Part shown: piece by piece, positions 1 to 13,643 of the stretch | Layout: every line of letters starts with the position of its first letter | How positions within the stretch are numbered: the stretch's first letter is position 1 | Assembly: GCF_000001735.4 (NCBI RefSeq) | Contig: NC_003075.7 | Span: 17,113,001 to 17,177,000 of the forward strand | Length of the DNA: 64,000 bases | From: Arabidopsis thaliana | Taxonomy: Eukaryota; Streptophyta; Magnoliopsida; Brassicales; Brassicaceae | Direction: 5' to 3' | The notes under the pieces: model-generated | The model's input: only the letters and a program-made list of their open reading frames with translations | What the model was told of the DNA's origin: nothing | The model's database searches: none | Position numbers and translations under genes: made by a program

Positions 1-3000
1 TATATTAGAGAGAGGTAGAGAAAAGTTAGATAATTGGTTTCATGGAAACAGGGAGAAAAAAAAAGAAGAACTTATTTGTAATTGAGTTTAATCATCAGCT
101 CATTTGGTGGTTAGTTTCCACTACTTACTTTTCATGTTGATGCACTTATTAAACACATGTACTCAGGTATTGTTTTTGATTTCTTACAAAGAATTAAGAA
201 AATGGAACAAGATCATGCAAGTTAGGTTTAAAAGTTGAAGAAATCAAAGAGGACATGCATGAGGGCTTCTGTTCATATATGACGCATTGACGCTAAAAGA
301 AAACGGAAAAGAGAGTTTTGTTGTATCATGCGTTCCTGTTGTAACGTGGTTTATGAATGGTGGCAATGATCATATCGAGAACCGGAATTATTCTTTTGTA
401 GACATATATTACTATACTTTATAGCGACCCAAACCTAGCTACATTATATATATACAGCCTTATAGAATACAAACAAAAACAGCTTTTTCTACATAACAAA
501 AGCAAAAGAAATCATCAAGTCTTAGCAAACAGTTATAATGGTTTCAAAGTCTATGTCTGTTTTATCTTCATTTTAAAGAAAGCTCAAGACTGTACTAAAT
601 ATACTATACACACATATAAATATATACGTACAAATTCGAATTATATGCAGATACAAATTACTAGGGTATCCGAAAAAAAAGAAAAATATAGGTATTAGGT
701 TTATACAAATTAACGAGCCTTGAATCATGATAAATAAAAATACCTGAGAGATATTATAATGGATATACAAAACATTATGCAGATCGGTCAACACGACAAG
801 CTAAAGAACCAAGGAAAATATAGAAAAAAGGACGACGAGAGATCGATGCTTTAATTTGGTGCAAAATAAAAATGCACATGTAAGTTGATGAGACGATGCA
901 AATGGACTCTTCTGAGCTTGAAAGCCCGTGTAAATTAGGTTTTACCTTTTCTTCAACCTGTGGAATTATAGATATGTGTATAGGACACTATTTACTCGTT
1001 TGGAAACAAAAGAAACGAGCCGTTATATTAAGAAGAAGAAGAAGAAGTCAAAGAAAGATGGCTGTGTAGAAGATGATGTTCATCGAGAGAGAGAACTGAT
1101 ATTGATCTTGGTTATAAGTTTCGGTGAATGTGAAGAGAAAGAGAGAGAGAGAGTGAGAAATTGATGATTCGATGACATATAAAAGGTATAGAGAGTGTGG
1201 ACCGCTCAATTGCGCGTGGCTTTCTCCATGTCCCCATTTGCGTACGTCACCCTCCTCCCGCTTCTTTTCACATTCTTCTTCACTTTTTAAAAAAATATAT
1301 ATTTTAGCTATAATATATTTTTTATTAGGAGTAAAACGGAGTTAAAGACTTTAAGATATCAAACTTATTACTTCTGAGTTCTGATTTTTCAGATTGATGT
1401 ATTATGAATATTTGCATAATTGCATACATATTTGAAGAAAAACTCAAATTAATCATGTTTTTTTTATTGTCATCAGTTCTAGGTTTGCAAGATTTTTGCA
1501 TACTACAGGGATATTGGACGTTAATATAAATCGAAGTTATCACACGCACAATTAAGGAATGATCCATTTCTTTTAGTCAAATATGGTATTCAATTCTTTC
1601 CACTTTTTTTTGTCGAAATCAAAATTCAATTCATTGTACGCCTTTTTACCAGTATATATATTTCTTTTGGTGTAAAATCAATATAAACATCTTTAATTTT
1701 GTGTCATGCAAAAAAAAAGAGTAAATAAACTACCAAAATTTATATTTTGGGTTTATATGTACATTGCATCTCTACCAAAACTGCCAAATAACTCTGACAT
1801 TCTTTCAGCTTTGGGACCTAACTTAGTTTGTACATATAGGAATGATATGTACCATTTACATTTTTTTTAATTCATATACAAGGACTAGGTTTAAGTAGTT
1901 CAAAACTAGCGAGTTGCAACTGCTCTATAGTATTTCAGCAAAGAAAAATAAAGGAAAATTTAAAAGATTATATAAAAAATTCCGTCAGACCAATAAGATC
2001 ACGGGTTTTAATGTTGCAAACATTCTGACATTCTGGAACGTGCCACGCTGGCACAACAGAGAATTTCCCTCTGCCACGTGGTAGAGATTAAACAAAACCG
2101 CCCGCTTCACATGCCTGTGAACTTCACATCATCCGTCGATTTACCAAAAGTATCCTCACCACTTCGACTTTTCTAAGGGTATATTCGTAGTTTAAACAGC
2201 ATCTCCGGTGACAGCCTTCTCTTCTCCAATCATTTAGCGACAAGAACCAACGAGAAGGGAGTGAAATCGAACACCAGCCACCACGTGTCAGCCACTGGTT
2301 GGTTGTAGAACTATTATCTTTACGTAGAAGACAAATAAAGCTAGTACTAATATATACACATATCATGCGAAACAAGAATAAAGTTATAATCTTATTTTGG
2401 TACCAAAATGATTTGATCTATTTTGGGAGCGTCCTTGTAACATTTAGAAATATGGTAGTCCCAATTTTTGTCATATATTCACATGTTCTTCAGAAATATA
2501 TATGTCGTTATAGACATTGATTACTGAAGAAGTTGTAAATGACTTGCCAACAACAAGATACAGAATTAGAAAGAAAGAAAAAAAAACATAGCAAAGTGAA
2601 CTAATCTGGTCCTGCATGCTTTGGACCTGTGCCATTATAGCTAATTTCAACAAACGTGTTTGGACATAACTTGTTGGGCTTCAAAATTGCACTTATTGCC
2701 GTTGTTTCGTCGTTGACTCTTGATTATTAACAAAAAGTTTATGATTTTCTAAATTAAATTTTCATACATATAATTCTTAAAATTATATGTTAAAGAAATA
2801 AAGTATTTCTACTAAATAATATTAATTGGTAGAGGATAAATTAAAAATAATATTAATTGGGTTTAATAGGAACTTTTTTTTTTTTTGTCAAAGAGTTTAA
2901 TAGGAACTTTAATTTAGAAAAGAAATGTTTTTTTTTCAGGGATCAAACACGTGGCCCAACAGAGAGTTATAGATGAGCTGATTATGATTTAAAGTTGCAG

Positions 3001-6000
3001 GATGCAGGAGGAGGGTATGATTTGGTTTACCATAATTTGATTAGTTTCCCAAAAAAATTTAATAAGTAGCTTTAGGTTTTCTTATGAACTTTGTTCTTTG
3101 TCTTAACGAACTCTAACGTTGACAAAAGTCTCGGAATCAAGCTTCATGCACGTGTCAATTGCATGTTTATATTCGAATTGACGAATCGTTTTGCTTGTTT
3201 TCTCTGCACGTTTTTTTTTTTTTTTCGTTTTAAAGTTGACGCATGCTTTTGGAAAATAAATAAGAAAATTATTAATGCTAAACGCATGCTAGGGATTATC
3301 TTGTTATTCTGTTAGGCTGTTACATTAGGAAAGAGCATATGTCTCTTTTCAATAATAAGTTAATCTCATTTGTAACCTTTATCTATAAATATTGGGTTGA
3401 TTTTTTGTGTCTTCACATTTTTTTTTAGATATCAAATGTTGTTTTTTTCTAAAATATATATTAAACTTCGTACGGTATGAGACACATAATTCATTTTGCA
3501 TATTGATAAATAGAAATAATGATTGTAGGGATCTAAATACGAAAAAACACATTATTATAATAATCTCGATAGATGAATATATAAAGTAATTATTTATAGT
3601 TCTTGCTTGAGTCATGTTCTATTGGTATTGGCATGCCGACGGAATCCATTAAAACAAAAGTCGAATTTGTTATGGTGAAATTGTTATTAATTCTTCTATA
3701 AATGGTGAGATTTTAAGGTGAAACTTGCTGTTTGTCTTCTTCACTTGTTGTGTTGGCCGTTAAGGTGAAAATAATAATGACTTGGTACTTTGTAAGTGAA
3801 AAATGAGGGAATAAGAGATGTCCACGTAGGACGGTGGTGGGTCGGCCGGCGGTCACTAATCAAGCGGCGGAACTCATCATCCCTAAGTGGGTCCCATCCA
3901 CCCTCCCCTGAGTTTTTGGCCGGTGAATAAACAAACTCTTTCAATAACTTTATTTTCTTTACATCTCTTTATTTTTCTTGCTTGGAGTTTCTAAAATTCT
4001 TATATTCGATCTACTGGATTTTCACAAAAATATTCTAGTAGATTAATCAGAACATATGTATGAATATAGATGTTGATCTTGATCAAGATCAAGTGACGGT
4101 GTTAGTTTTTTTAAAAGCAAGTGACTGTGTTCATAACTTAAGAAAATTATTTATGAAAAGAGAAAGGGAGAGAGAGAGGTTAGCGTAACCGGCAAAAGAA
4201 GATTCTAGTGGGACACATTAAGATCATTTTACACCATTGCTAGTTGTTACAATAACATTTGTCCAAATTCTTTCTAAAATGATTTGATAATAAATCATAA
4301 CATTTTTTCAAATTCTTTCAAAGATCATTTGATCATAAACCATTATGATTTTATGAATTTTATTGGTTCATTTTTTTCATTTTAATTATGAAAGAGTCAT
4401 GTCATGTCTAAGCAATTATATAGCTAGTTGACAAACCAGTAAACTGTAACTTATATATATATATATAGAACTTAAAGCATTTGTATCTTTGTCGTCGAAA
4501 TATGTATCTTGACAAATTTTGCCTTTGGATCATTATTGAAATTAACTACATATGATAAGCTTAAAGAAACAAGTCAACTCTAAATCGCCGTCCTATATAG
4601 ATCATTCACATGCACTTAAGATTGAGATAATGATAAAATTGTCATCTTATCTAATGCTGATTTTGAGAAAAATAGTTGCACTTCTGAAACCTATAAAAAG
4701 TAATATATATTAGTTCAAGATCGACATGATCACACTCGCTAGTGCTAAGAACTAAGACTAACAAAACATAAACCAATTTTTAACTTATCTGGAAAAACAT
4801 ATAAAACAATCTTGAACTTATCTATTTAGGTTTACTAAACATTTTAGGCAAAGTTTTATTAGTTAGCTTTTAAATATTAGAGTCACCATATTAATTCTAT
4901 AACCACCAGTCGTTTATAATTCCTTTATTTATACAGTATTTAACAAAAGACGATTAGTTAATAACATGATTAGATTAGTATACCAAAACTATTTGATTAC
5001 ATAGATGATGAGCATATTTGTTTGCATAAATATATAGATGCACTCATTTGAAGTATATGAACCAGCCGTTAAACGAGAATATGACCCATGCTCTAAGGTG
5101 GGTCGAGCTATGTAAGAATTCACAAGAAGAAATCGTCGTGTTATCATAAAACTATATATAGTAGAAGTCATACTGGAATTTTAACTTGTAAATATAGGTC
5201 TTTCTAATCACGCAACAATCTTGAGATTTACTCATTCCTTTTTGTCTCCTCCCACTAACATAATGGGGCATACACAAAACGGGCACATATATATATACAA
5301 TTCTCTCATTATGCTTATACTAGAAGTGTAATCCATAAGCTTCTTTGCAACGTTACTTATAATTTTCACAACTTGTTCAAATCTATGCTAATAGATATTG
5401 CTTAATTTACCATTTATCCCAGAGAAATAGATCGAAAAGGTGATTAATAGTCATTTTGCACCCGAAAAAAGAGAAGAAAATGATTTATTAGTCAAATTCC
5501 TTAATATTTTCAATTATATGATTGTCTATCAAATTATCACTTTATAGATATACGTTGTATGTAGTAGACACACAAAAATGTACACATCCCCTTCAAGCAA
5601 GCTTGGTATAGTGTTCCCGTGTGGTAATGTCATGTGCTTATACGACTGGAAAGACCCAATACATTAATTTTTGAAATCGTGAAGAAAAAGAGACGATGAT
5701 TGATTATTATTTATTATAAGAAAGAGTAGGGATCTATGTACTGTCATAGTATGAAACTATGAATGTGAGTAATAATACTATATGAGTATATGAGAATTGA
5801 TGGACTTCTAATTATATTAGCAAATGCAAGCAGTACCGATCATTGTTCTTTGCAAGTCAATATGAAACTGATGGGTGTATTATTAGAATGATTAAACGAA
5901 CTTAAAGAAAAAGAAGAAGACTAAAATTTATGCAGAAAATAAAAAAGCACCAATTGTTGATAGATTCGTGCCATGGGAGTTGAAATTTACATATGATAAA

Positions 6001-7208
6001 AGCTATAAAGGGGATGTGTATAATTACTGGTGATTGCGTGGTTTGTCCACGTACATGATAATTTAATACGTTAGTTTTAAAATTAGAGATTGGTTAGGAA
6101 AAATTGAAAATATATTTCATTGGCTGAAAAATGAACGTGTGGGTTGTATTCTCTCTTAAGTTTGTCTTACATCTTTCAAGTGAAATCCAAAATCATGATA
6201 GTTCCGTAATAATCACAAAAACAGCATTACAAACTAATTAATGATATCTTTATGAAGGTGAAATTCGTCCCAATATTGGGCCTATAAAGCCTATATCAAA
6301 TCAGGGCCACATGGGTTGGTGATTGGGTATAAGAAAATGAAGATATACATTTTTTCTGGTAGTTGTTAAATTGGGCTTAAAGGCGGCATACCTTAACAGG
6401 CCAAGCCGCTAAAATCCACAGCCCAAACTAGTTTAACCGCTAACTTTTTTAAATTGTTTAATTAAACGATGTCGTTGTAGAATTTCTTCACAGTTCACAC
6501 ATTTGTTTTCAACCCAAACTCGAGGTTTCTAAAATTCCTAATAGCTTTTTTCATGGATCATTTCATTGTTGGGTTCGTATTTTAAAAAACCAAGATCCAC
6601 ATGAACTTCGACAGTGGACTTTTCCACGTGCGAAAACGACAGGAGCCAGAGTCAAACAATGCCAGGGTGTACGAACTTGAGGCACGTGACGACATCAGTG
6701 GCTCAACGGTCTTATTCAGAATCAGCAGCAAACTATTGGCACGTGACAAAGAACCGACCCCACCCACCAATCATTTTGCTCCCTTGTCTCCTTCCTCTAT
6801 CCTTACCCCCAAAAACAAGTCTAGCTTTGATTAAAACAAATTTTCAAAATCGCATTAGTGATTTTGTAATTTTAATTATGGAATTAATTATTAGTTGAAT
6901 GATGTTTTTTCTTATTTAGTAGAAATCAAACACACTTCGGCGCAAAAAAACATAAGACTTGCTAAAGCGAGTCCCACATGCATCAAATCCCGGATGCGTT
7001 AATTACGTTTGACTGATAGATAATCTCTAGTGGACCACTCGAGATTGTAACAACAATTTAATTCAACTTCTTGGTCCAAACAAAAGACATTAAAGAAGCT
7101 CCAAAGACCAATAAATACTGCTGAAATTTTTAATAATTGCTTCTTGTTTTTTGTTTTTTGTTTTTGACTAACAGTTTAAATCAGGAAGACTAAAAATAAG
7201 AAAAACGG
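1..7208. other. Intergenic region, no gene supported
   Basis: AT-rich DNA with only short, composition-driven open frames. Points worth noting: a GA-rich stretch on the plus strand around 1030-1165, which read on the minus strand is a CT-rich tract like a plant 5' leader. An upstream gene on the minus strand, beyond the left edge, could begin here; I recall a NAC gene (VND2) to the left but nothing of its coding sequence is visible. A GC-richer patch at 2040-2290 holds two CACGTG G-boxes (2075-2080, 2282-2287) and an inverted repeat at 2040-2054. Another GC-richer patch lies at 3820-3920 without a convincing frame. Three more G-boxes lie at 6625-6745. Confidence 0.6.
6625..6745. promoter_or_regulatory. 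Cluster of three G-boxes
   Basis: Three perfect CACGTG hexamers occur at 6625-6630, 6683-6688 and 6740-6745, spaced 58 and 57 bp apart. Two of the three are followed by AC, giving CACGTGAC. G-boxes bind bZIP and bHLH factors (for example HY5, PIFs, ABFs). The cluster lies about 460 bp beyond the 3' end of the receptor kinase gene, so it is not in that gene's promoter. No gene that it would serve is evident. Confidence 0.5.
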
Positions 7209-10200
7209 TTAGGCCGGTGAAGGCTGAGAGGTTGGGTCGGCGGAGGAAGGAACGTCAGGACCAACACGACAGCCTTCAAGCATGAAAACAACATCGGACA
7301 TTGTTGGACGGTCTAGAGGATCTGTTGCAGTACAAAGAAGTCCGACTTTGATTCCTAATAAGAACTCTTCCCATTCTGATGATTCCGGGTCAAGTTCGAG
7401 TAGTCCTGGTTCTAGTAGCTCTGTAACTTGACCTCTCTGAAGCTGTTTCTTTACCCATTTCACTATATCCTCGTCTTGTGTGAACATTACTGGTCTTTTT
7501 CCAGTTAGGATTTCGAGTAGGACAATGCCGAAGCTGTAGATGTCAGATTCTCTTGTGATTTCCCCGGACAATGTGGCTTCTGGAGAGACATATCCTAGTG
7601 TCCCAATGGTGTTTGCTGTGACGGCTGATCTTGATGGGGATCGAATTGTGAGACGGTCAAGCCCGAAATCAGATATATGGGCTTCAAAGTCAGCGTCGAA
7701 GAGTACATTCTGTGGCTTGATATCACCATGAACCTATTTGGAATAAGAGATGTTAAAAAGACTTAAAAGTGATGTATAATCTAGAATGTGATTTAAACTA
7801 TACAGTTCTTACCATGTTGGATTGATGGAGGAATCCGAGTCCGCGCGCGATCCCGAGAGCTATGAGGTGGCGCATTGGCCAGTTTAGGACATGGCCATCT
7901 TGGTGGGAAGCTTCTTGGAGCAGGGTAGATAAGTTCCCATTGGGCATGTAGTCATATACCAAAAGCCTTAAATCTGGTGGACCTGCGTAGTAACCTCTAA
8001 GGACTGTGATGTTTCGGTGCTTGACTTTACCAAGAACTTCGGCTTCCTTTTTGAACAAGTTCTCATTTAAGAGTGATCCATTGGGTAAGCGGCGGATAGA
8101 GAGAACCATTCCGTCATTGTAATTGGCTTTAAATAGCAATCCATATCGGGTTCTGCTAAGAACGTTTTCTTCATCGAACTGTCGTGTTGCTTCAATTGTT
8201 TCAGCTAGAGTGATCTTGTTATTGAACATCACTAGCTTTGGTTCTCCGTTTTCTGTGCTTGATCTGCTTGTGCTGCTACGAACTCTACTTCCTGCGCTTG
8301 TTCTACCAGGACTGCGTTTCTTCTCTCCCGTTGTAGACTGTTGTTTCAGCTTCTTCCTCCATTTCAAGAGTGTGTAAACGTAGAAGCAGCAGAAGAGTGA
8401 CAAGAGGAATGCACCAATTGCAGCCATAACTATCATCAGAATCATTTTCCTTTTCTTCTTCTTCCCCTCCGCTGTGCTGCTTTCACATCTTCTGTTCAAT
8501 GGCTTCCCGCAGAGCTCTGTGTTGCCTGAAAATTCTGATGTGTTGTTGATTCTTGAGCCTAAAGAAGCTGGAATCTCTCCTTTAAGGTTGTTGCTTGAGA
8601 CGTTGAAGTATACCAGGTTACTAGAAATAAGGGCGAGGCTAGCCGGAATCTCCCCGGTTAAGTTATTAACAGAAAGATCCATCTTTGTCAAGTTTGATAA
8701 ACCAGAAAAAGATCCAGGTATGACTCCTGAAAGATGATTGTGGTCAAGTGACAATGAGTTGAGAGACGAGCTCTGAGAGATTTCTGGTGGGATTTCGCCT
8801 GACAAGTTGTTCTGACCCAAGTCAAGCACCTTCAAACGCGGAAGACGAGAGAGATCAGCTGGAATATGACCCATTAGCCGGTTAGATCTTAACTCAAGAA
8901 CTTCAAGAGCTGAGCAGTTTCCAATTTCAGGTGGAATAGACCCAGAGATGTGATTATCTGACAGTGACAAAGAAACCAACAACCGAAGAAACCCAAAAGT
9001 CTGCGGTATTTCCCCGGAGAATGAGTTCGAGCTAAGGTTCACATACCTTAAACTCACCAAGCTACTAAACCCTTCAGGTACAACCCCAGAGAAGTTGTTT
9101 CCCTGCAATGCAATCACTTGCACGTTGGGCAAACCAGAGAGCTCAACCGGAACCTCACCAGACATATTCTGCTTGCTCAAATCAAGAGCTGTTAACTTAA
9201 ACAGATTGCCTACACTAGCTGGTATCTCACCAGAAAATCCATTCCCACTCAAATTCAAAAAACTAAGGTTACTTAAGTTGCTGATACTAACCGGAACTGC
9301 CCCGGAAAACCGATTTCCACTCAGATCCAGCTCAGACAGACTTGTCAACGCCATCAACTCCACCGGAAAACTCCCATTTAAGTTGTTTTCACCTAAGTTT
9401 AGCCTCTCAAGCTGCTGCAGATTCACCATAGACGAAGGAACATAACCTGAGAAGCTGTTTCTGCCTAAAGATAAAACCTTTAAAGCCTTCATGTAGCCAA
9501 GAAATTCTGGAATCTGACCTTTTAAACTATTTCCTTCGAAATCTAAAACATCTAACGAACCACATTGCTTAATCTCAACAGGAATCTCACCAGTAAGAGA
9601 GTTATTAGCCAATTTCAGTTCCTCTAATCTCTTCAAGTTACCAATATCCGGCGGAATCTCACCGGAAAACAAGTTTCCAGAAACATCAAGATTCTTTAGT
9701 GACAAAATATTAGTCAACCACAACGGAAAACGACCGGAGATTCGATTTTCCTGGAGATCCAAGACCTGTAAACCGGTACGACAGTTCGCCGTCGTCTCAG
9801 GCCGTACGATATCGGAGAAAGCATTGAACCCTAACTGAACAATCGTAAGCGATGTGTTGCAGAAGAGAGAAAACGGCACAGTACCGGAAAAATTGTTATT
9901 GGAGAGCGAGAGAACCTCCAGTTTCGGAAGAGCACCGTACGCGGCGGGAATCACGCCGCCGATTTCGTTCTCCGACGCGCTCAAGTGAACTAAGGAGGAG
10001 CAGTTTGAGATAGCAGACGGTAATGTTCCTTGCAAGAGATTGAAATCAAGCCATAAGTACTGAAGACTTTGGAGGTTACCTAGACTCGCCGGAATCTCGC
10101 CGGTTAACTGATTATACGAGAGATTAAGAAGCTGAAGCTGAGTCAAGTTAGCGAGTCCACTCGGTATCTGACCAGAGAAGGTGTTCGACGAAATGTCAAG

Positions 10201-10698
10201 GAACTGGAGACTCGATGGTAAACCAACGGGGATCTCACCGGAGAGACGGTTTCCAGCGACGTTAAAGACCTCAAGCGAGGTGAGATTCCTCATCGCCGGA
10301 GGTAGTTTACCGGAGAGTGAGTTGTACTGAAGAAAGACGGAGAGTAGGCGCGTGCAGTAAGCGAGTGAAGTAGGGATAGTACCGTTGAAAGAGTTAGACC
10401 GGAGACTGAGCTTCCGTAGCATGCGTAGACCGGAGATACGATCGGAGATTCGTCCGGAGAGTTGGAGACGAGGAAGACGGATCTCAGTGACACGGTGGTT
10501 AGTACAGCCAACGCCACGCCAGTCACATGGAGCTGCTGGTGTTGAAGGATCCCATGAAGTTAAAGCACCGAGAGGGTCATGGAGGTTGAGTTTAAACGCC
10601 GTGAGAGCATCAATCTCGGCTTGAGATTCATCGGCGTATGAGACTAACGGCGCGTAAATGACCAGGAAAATGAAGAACAGAGATATATCCATGGCCAT
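7209..10698 (-). CDS. LRR receptor-like kinase with degenerate kinase motifs (At4g36180)
   Basis: Plasma-membrane receptor-like protein of 1136 residues in two exons, 10698-7813 and 7733-7209, joined in phase 0. It has a signal peptide (1-25), an N-terminal LRR cap with a C-x6-C pair, about 27 leucine-rich repeats to roughly residue 745, a transmembrane helix after a Lys-rich stretch (about 780-805), a Ser/Arg-rich juxtamembrane segment and a kinase domain. The intron falls just before the catalytic loop. The kinase is atypical: the phosphate-anchoring Lys of subdomain II is Arg (about 869, in LSIRR), the glycine-rich loop is poor, and the HRD motif reads HGD (964-966). DFG (984-986) is kept. 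A non-RD or weakly active kinase, or pseudokinase, is likely. I chose the ATG at 10698 because the signal peptide follows directly; the frame stays open upstream to an ATG at 10872. The ligand is unknown to me. Confidence 0.96.
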
Positions 10699-11051
10699 AG
10701 ATCTGTGGCAGTGAACAAAATGAAAACTTAGCTTGAAGAAGGTGAGAGAAGTGTCGCCATGAGTGTGGTTTTTTTCTGGGAGAGAGAATGAGCAGAAAAA
10801 GAGTAAAGTTAAAGTAAAAGAAATACAAAAATCTGGTTCTGTAGATAATTTGAAGTCCGCACTATAATCCATGCATTTACTAAAAAAATGATACTATTTG
10901 TTGGAGGGGAAAAAACATTATTCTAATCATTATATTGTCCTTGCAAGTTTTTTTTTTTAAAAACAAATACAAACAGAGAAAATCACATTATTTTGTTTTG
11001 TTTTCTGGTCCACTCGTTTTAAACTACGGCGATCGATTTTCACGGCGAGAA
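10699..11051. promoter_or_regulatory. Shared divergent promoter region
   Basis: Only 353 bp separate the start codons of the receptor kinase (minus) and the first S28 peptidase (plus), so the two genes must share upstream DNA and both 5' leaders lie here. The part from about 10855 to 11051 is repeated before the second S28 gene (about 14038-14201), including a segment of more than 25 bp around 10923-10948. I see no clear TATA box for either gene. Confidence 0.7.
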
Positions 11052-13643
11052 ATGTCGTCGGAGCTTGGCTTTGCTTTACTTACCACCTTCACGGTGCTCT
11101 TGTCGTATTTAAGCTTTTCTAATGGGTTACTGCAACCTCGTAGGATTTCTCATGGATTGTCCAAAAGTAGCAAGTACTTGACGAGGGATGAGCTCTGGTT
11201 CACTCAAACCTTAGATCACTACTCTCCATCTGTAATCAATCTTCCCAATTTCGTTTCTTCTTCGATTTTAGTTTCTGTTTCTCTTTCGTTATTGAAATTC
11301 AAAATTCGCTGCAAAATCCTAGTTACCAGTTCCAGCTGTTTCTAATTTTATTTCAGGATCATCGCAAATTCAGACAGAGATACTATGAATATCTTGACCA
11401 TTTACGAGTTCCTGACGGACCTATCTTTCTCATGATTTGCGGCGAAGGACCTTGCAATGGAATCACCAATAACTATATTAGTGTAAGATATTTTTCCGTG
11501 AAACATATCCATTTGATTGATTAATTTATTCTCATAATCTCTGAAATTTGCATTGGTTTTGTTTGTTAAACATGTTCTTCAGGTGTTGGCAAAGAAGTTT
11601 GATGCAGGCATTGTTTCACTCGAGCATCGTTACTATGGAAAGAGCTCACCATTTAAGTCGTTAGCCACTAAGAATCTCAAGTATCTTTCTTCCAAACAGG
11701 CCCTTTCCGATTTAGCTACTTTCCGCCAATATTACCAGGCAAGTAGTAGTCTTATACTCTTATGGTTATTACTTTCTCTAGGATCAAATGTTTAAGAAGC
11801 TGCGTTTATTAGCATGTTTTGGGATTTGTTTGTGGATGCAGGACTCTTTGAATGTTAAGTTTAATAGAAGCAGCAATGTTGAGAATCCGTGGTTTTTCTT
11901 TGGAGTATCTTATTCTGGAGCTTTAAGTGCTTGGTTCCGGCTTAAGTTCCCTCATTTGACCTGTGGAAGCCTCGCTAGTTCAGCAGTTGTTCGTGCTGTC
12001 TACGAATTCCCCGAATTTGATCAACAGGTATTCGTTACAATATTCAACTTTAAGTGAAGAAATGTTGTGTTTCTTCATATAGAGTTTAGTTGCTGACAGA
12101 ATCGAGATTTTTATACCTTATTGAATAGATAGCTGAGTCGGCTGGACCGGAATGTGAAACTGCGCTACAAGAGACTAATAAACTCTTGGAACTAGGGCTT
12201 AAAGTGAATAACAGGGCTGTTAAAGCTCTCTTCAATGCCACGGAGGTCTAGCTTTACTGTTTCTGTTTTCTTTTGTTTGAATCTTAAGGAAGTAAGAAGT
12301 CTATCTCCAATCTGATTAAGTTTCTGAAATCTGTAGCTTGATGTTGATGCTGATTTCTTATACTTAATAGCGGATGCAGGAGTTATGGCGGTAAGCAGGT
12401 TCATTTCATATTTATAAAATTTTCATTTTCTTTCTAGTTTTAGATGTTTATCTGGCAGATTCAATACGGAAACCCAGATAAACTATGTGTACCACTCGTG
12501 GAAGCTCAAAAGAATGGTGGTGATTTAGTGGTAAGTTCTTTGTTTTTTTAGATCGCTCTTTACTTATGCTTGGTGTATATATATTGACATTCATCATATG
12601 GTTTGCAAACAGAAGAATTGTATTTGGTGATACATAACATTGGATGTGTTAATGCAGGAAGCATATGCTAAATATGTTAGAGAGTTTTGCATGGGAGTTT
12701 TCGGGCAAAGCTCTAAAACATATAGCCGGAAACATCTACTAGACACTGCGGTCACCCTAGAGAGTGCAGATAGGCTTTGGTGGTTCCAAGTTTGTACTGA
12801 AGTGGCTTATTTCCAGGTGGCACCTGCAAACGATAGCATCCGGTCTCATCAGATCAATACAGAGTATGCACAGACCCAAGCTTATATATCATATTCAGAA
12901 TTCTGATTTTGTCGTTTCTATTTATTGTCCCATTTACACTTCTTTTCATTTCATAGGTATCATTTGGATCTATGCAAGAGCCTCTTTGGGAAAGGTGTCT
13001 ACCCTGAAGTCGATGCAACAAACTTGTACTATGGAAGCGATAAAATTGCTGGTATGTAATATCGGAAAACTTCTCGACGATCCTTTTAGACTTGTGCACA
13101 TTCCAACAGTTTCTTCGCATCTTCTTATTCTCAATTTTGTAGCGACCAAGATTATCTTCACAAATGGGTCACAGGATCCATGGCGTCATGCATCCAAACA
13201 AACCTCATCTCCTGACCGTAAGTCTTCATTTAGTTTGATCAAAATCGCATAGCAATAACTCAGGCATAGCCTATGTCGTTATGTAGCAGTATTCAGACAA
13301 ATCCTTTGTCTGGGACACTAAAAAGATAATGTTTGATGACACAGTGCCTTCGTACATCATGACTTGTCACAACTGTGGGCATGGAAGTGATCTTCGAGGA
13401 TGCCCCCAATCTGCAATGGTCATTGAAGGTATATTACCGGCTTCTTCTCTGTTTCCGATGCCTGAAGTCAATGACAAGCATCAGAACAACTGTTAAGAAA
13501 ATATGATGTCCCATTCTTTTCCTGTTTTTTTCCTCCCATTTGCAGGTGATGCCCAGAATTGCAGTTCACCAGATGCAGTGAACAAAGTGAGGCAACATAT
13601 GATAAAACACATCGACTTGTGGCTCTCTGAGTGTCGTGGATAG
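11052..13643 (+). CDS. Serine carboxypeptidase S28 family protein, copy 1 (At4g36190)
   Basis: Secreted or vacuolar prolyl-carboxypeptidase-type enzyme of 482 residues that should cleave after proline near peptide C-termini. Twelve exons: 11052-11231, 11357-11482, 11583-11738, 11842-12027, 12129-12245, 12337-12390, 12459-12530, 12658-12863, 12957-13051, 13143-13217, 13345-13428, 13546-13643. The frame is intact throughout. A signal peptide covers about 1-24. The catalytic triad can be placed by family alignment: Ser177 in GVSYSG, Asp409 in NGSQDPW and His435 in the Cys-rich segment [14 protein letters not shown]. The family motif [10 protein letters not shown] is present. Intron 3 begins with GC, not GT (11739). 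It is the upstream member of a tandem pair; natural substrates are unknown. Confidence 0.95.

Noticed and set aside
2124-2520. Opposed frames around the GC-richer patch
   Set aside because: No recognisable protein, poor start context; looks like promoter DNA.
6601-6898. Overlapping forward frames of 77 and 94 codons
   Set aside because: No domain, no codon bias and the region is better explained by its G-box cluster; no homologue recognised.
8123-9445. Plus-strand frames inside the receptor kinase gene
   Set aside because: Shadows of the LRR coding sequence on the opposite strand.
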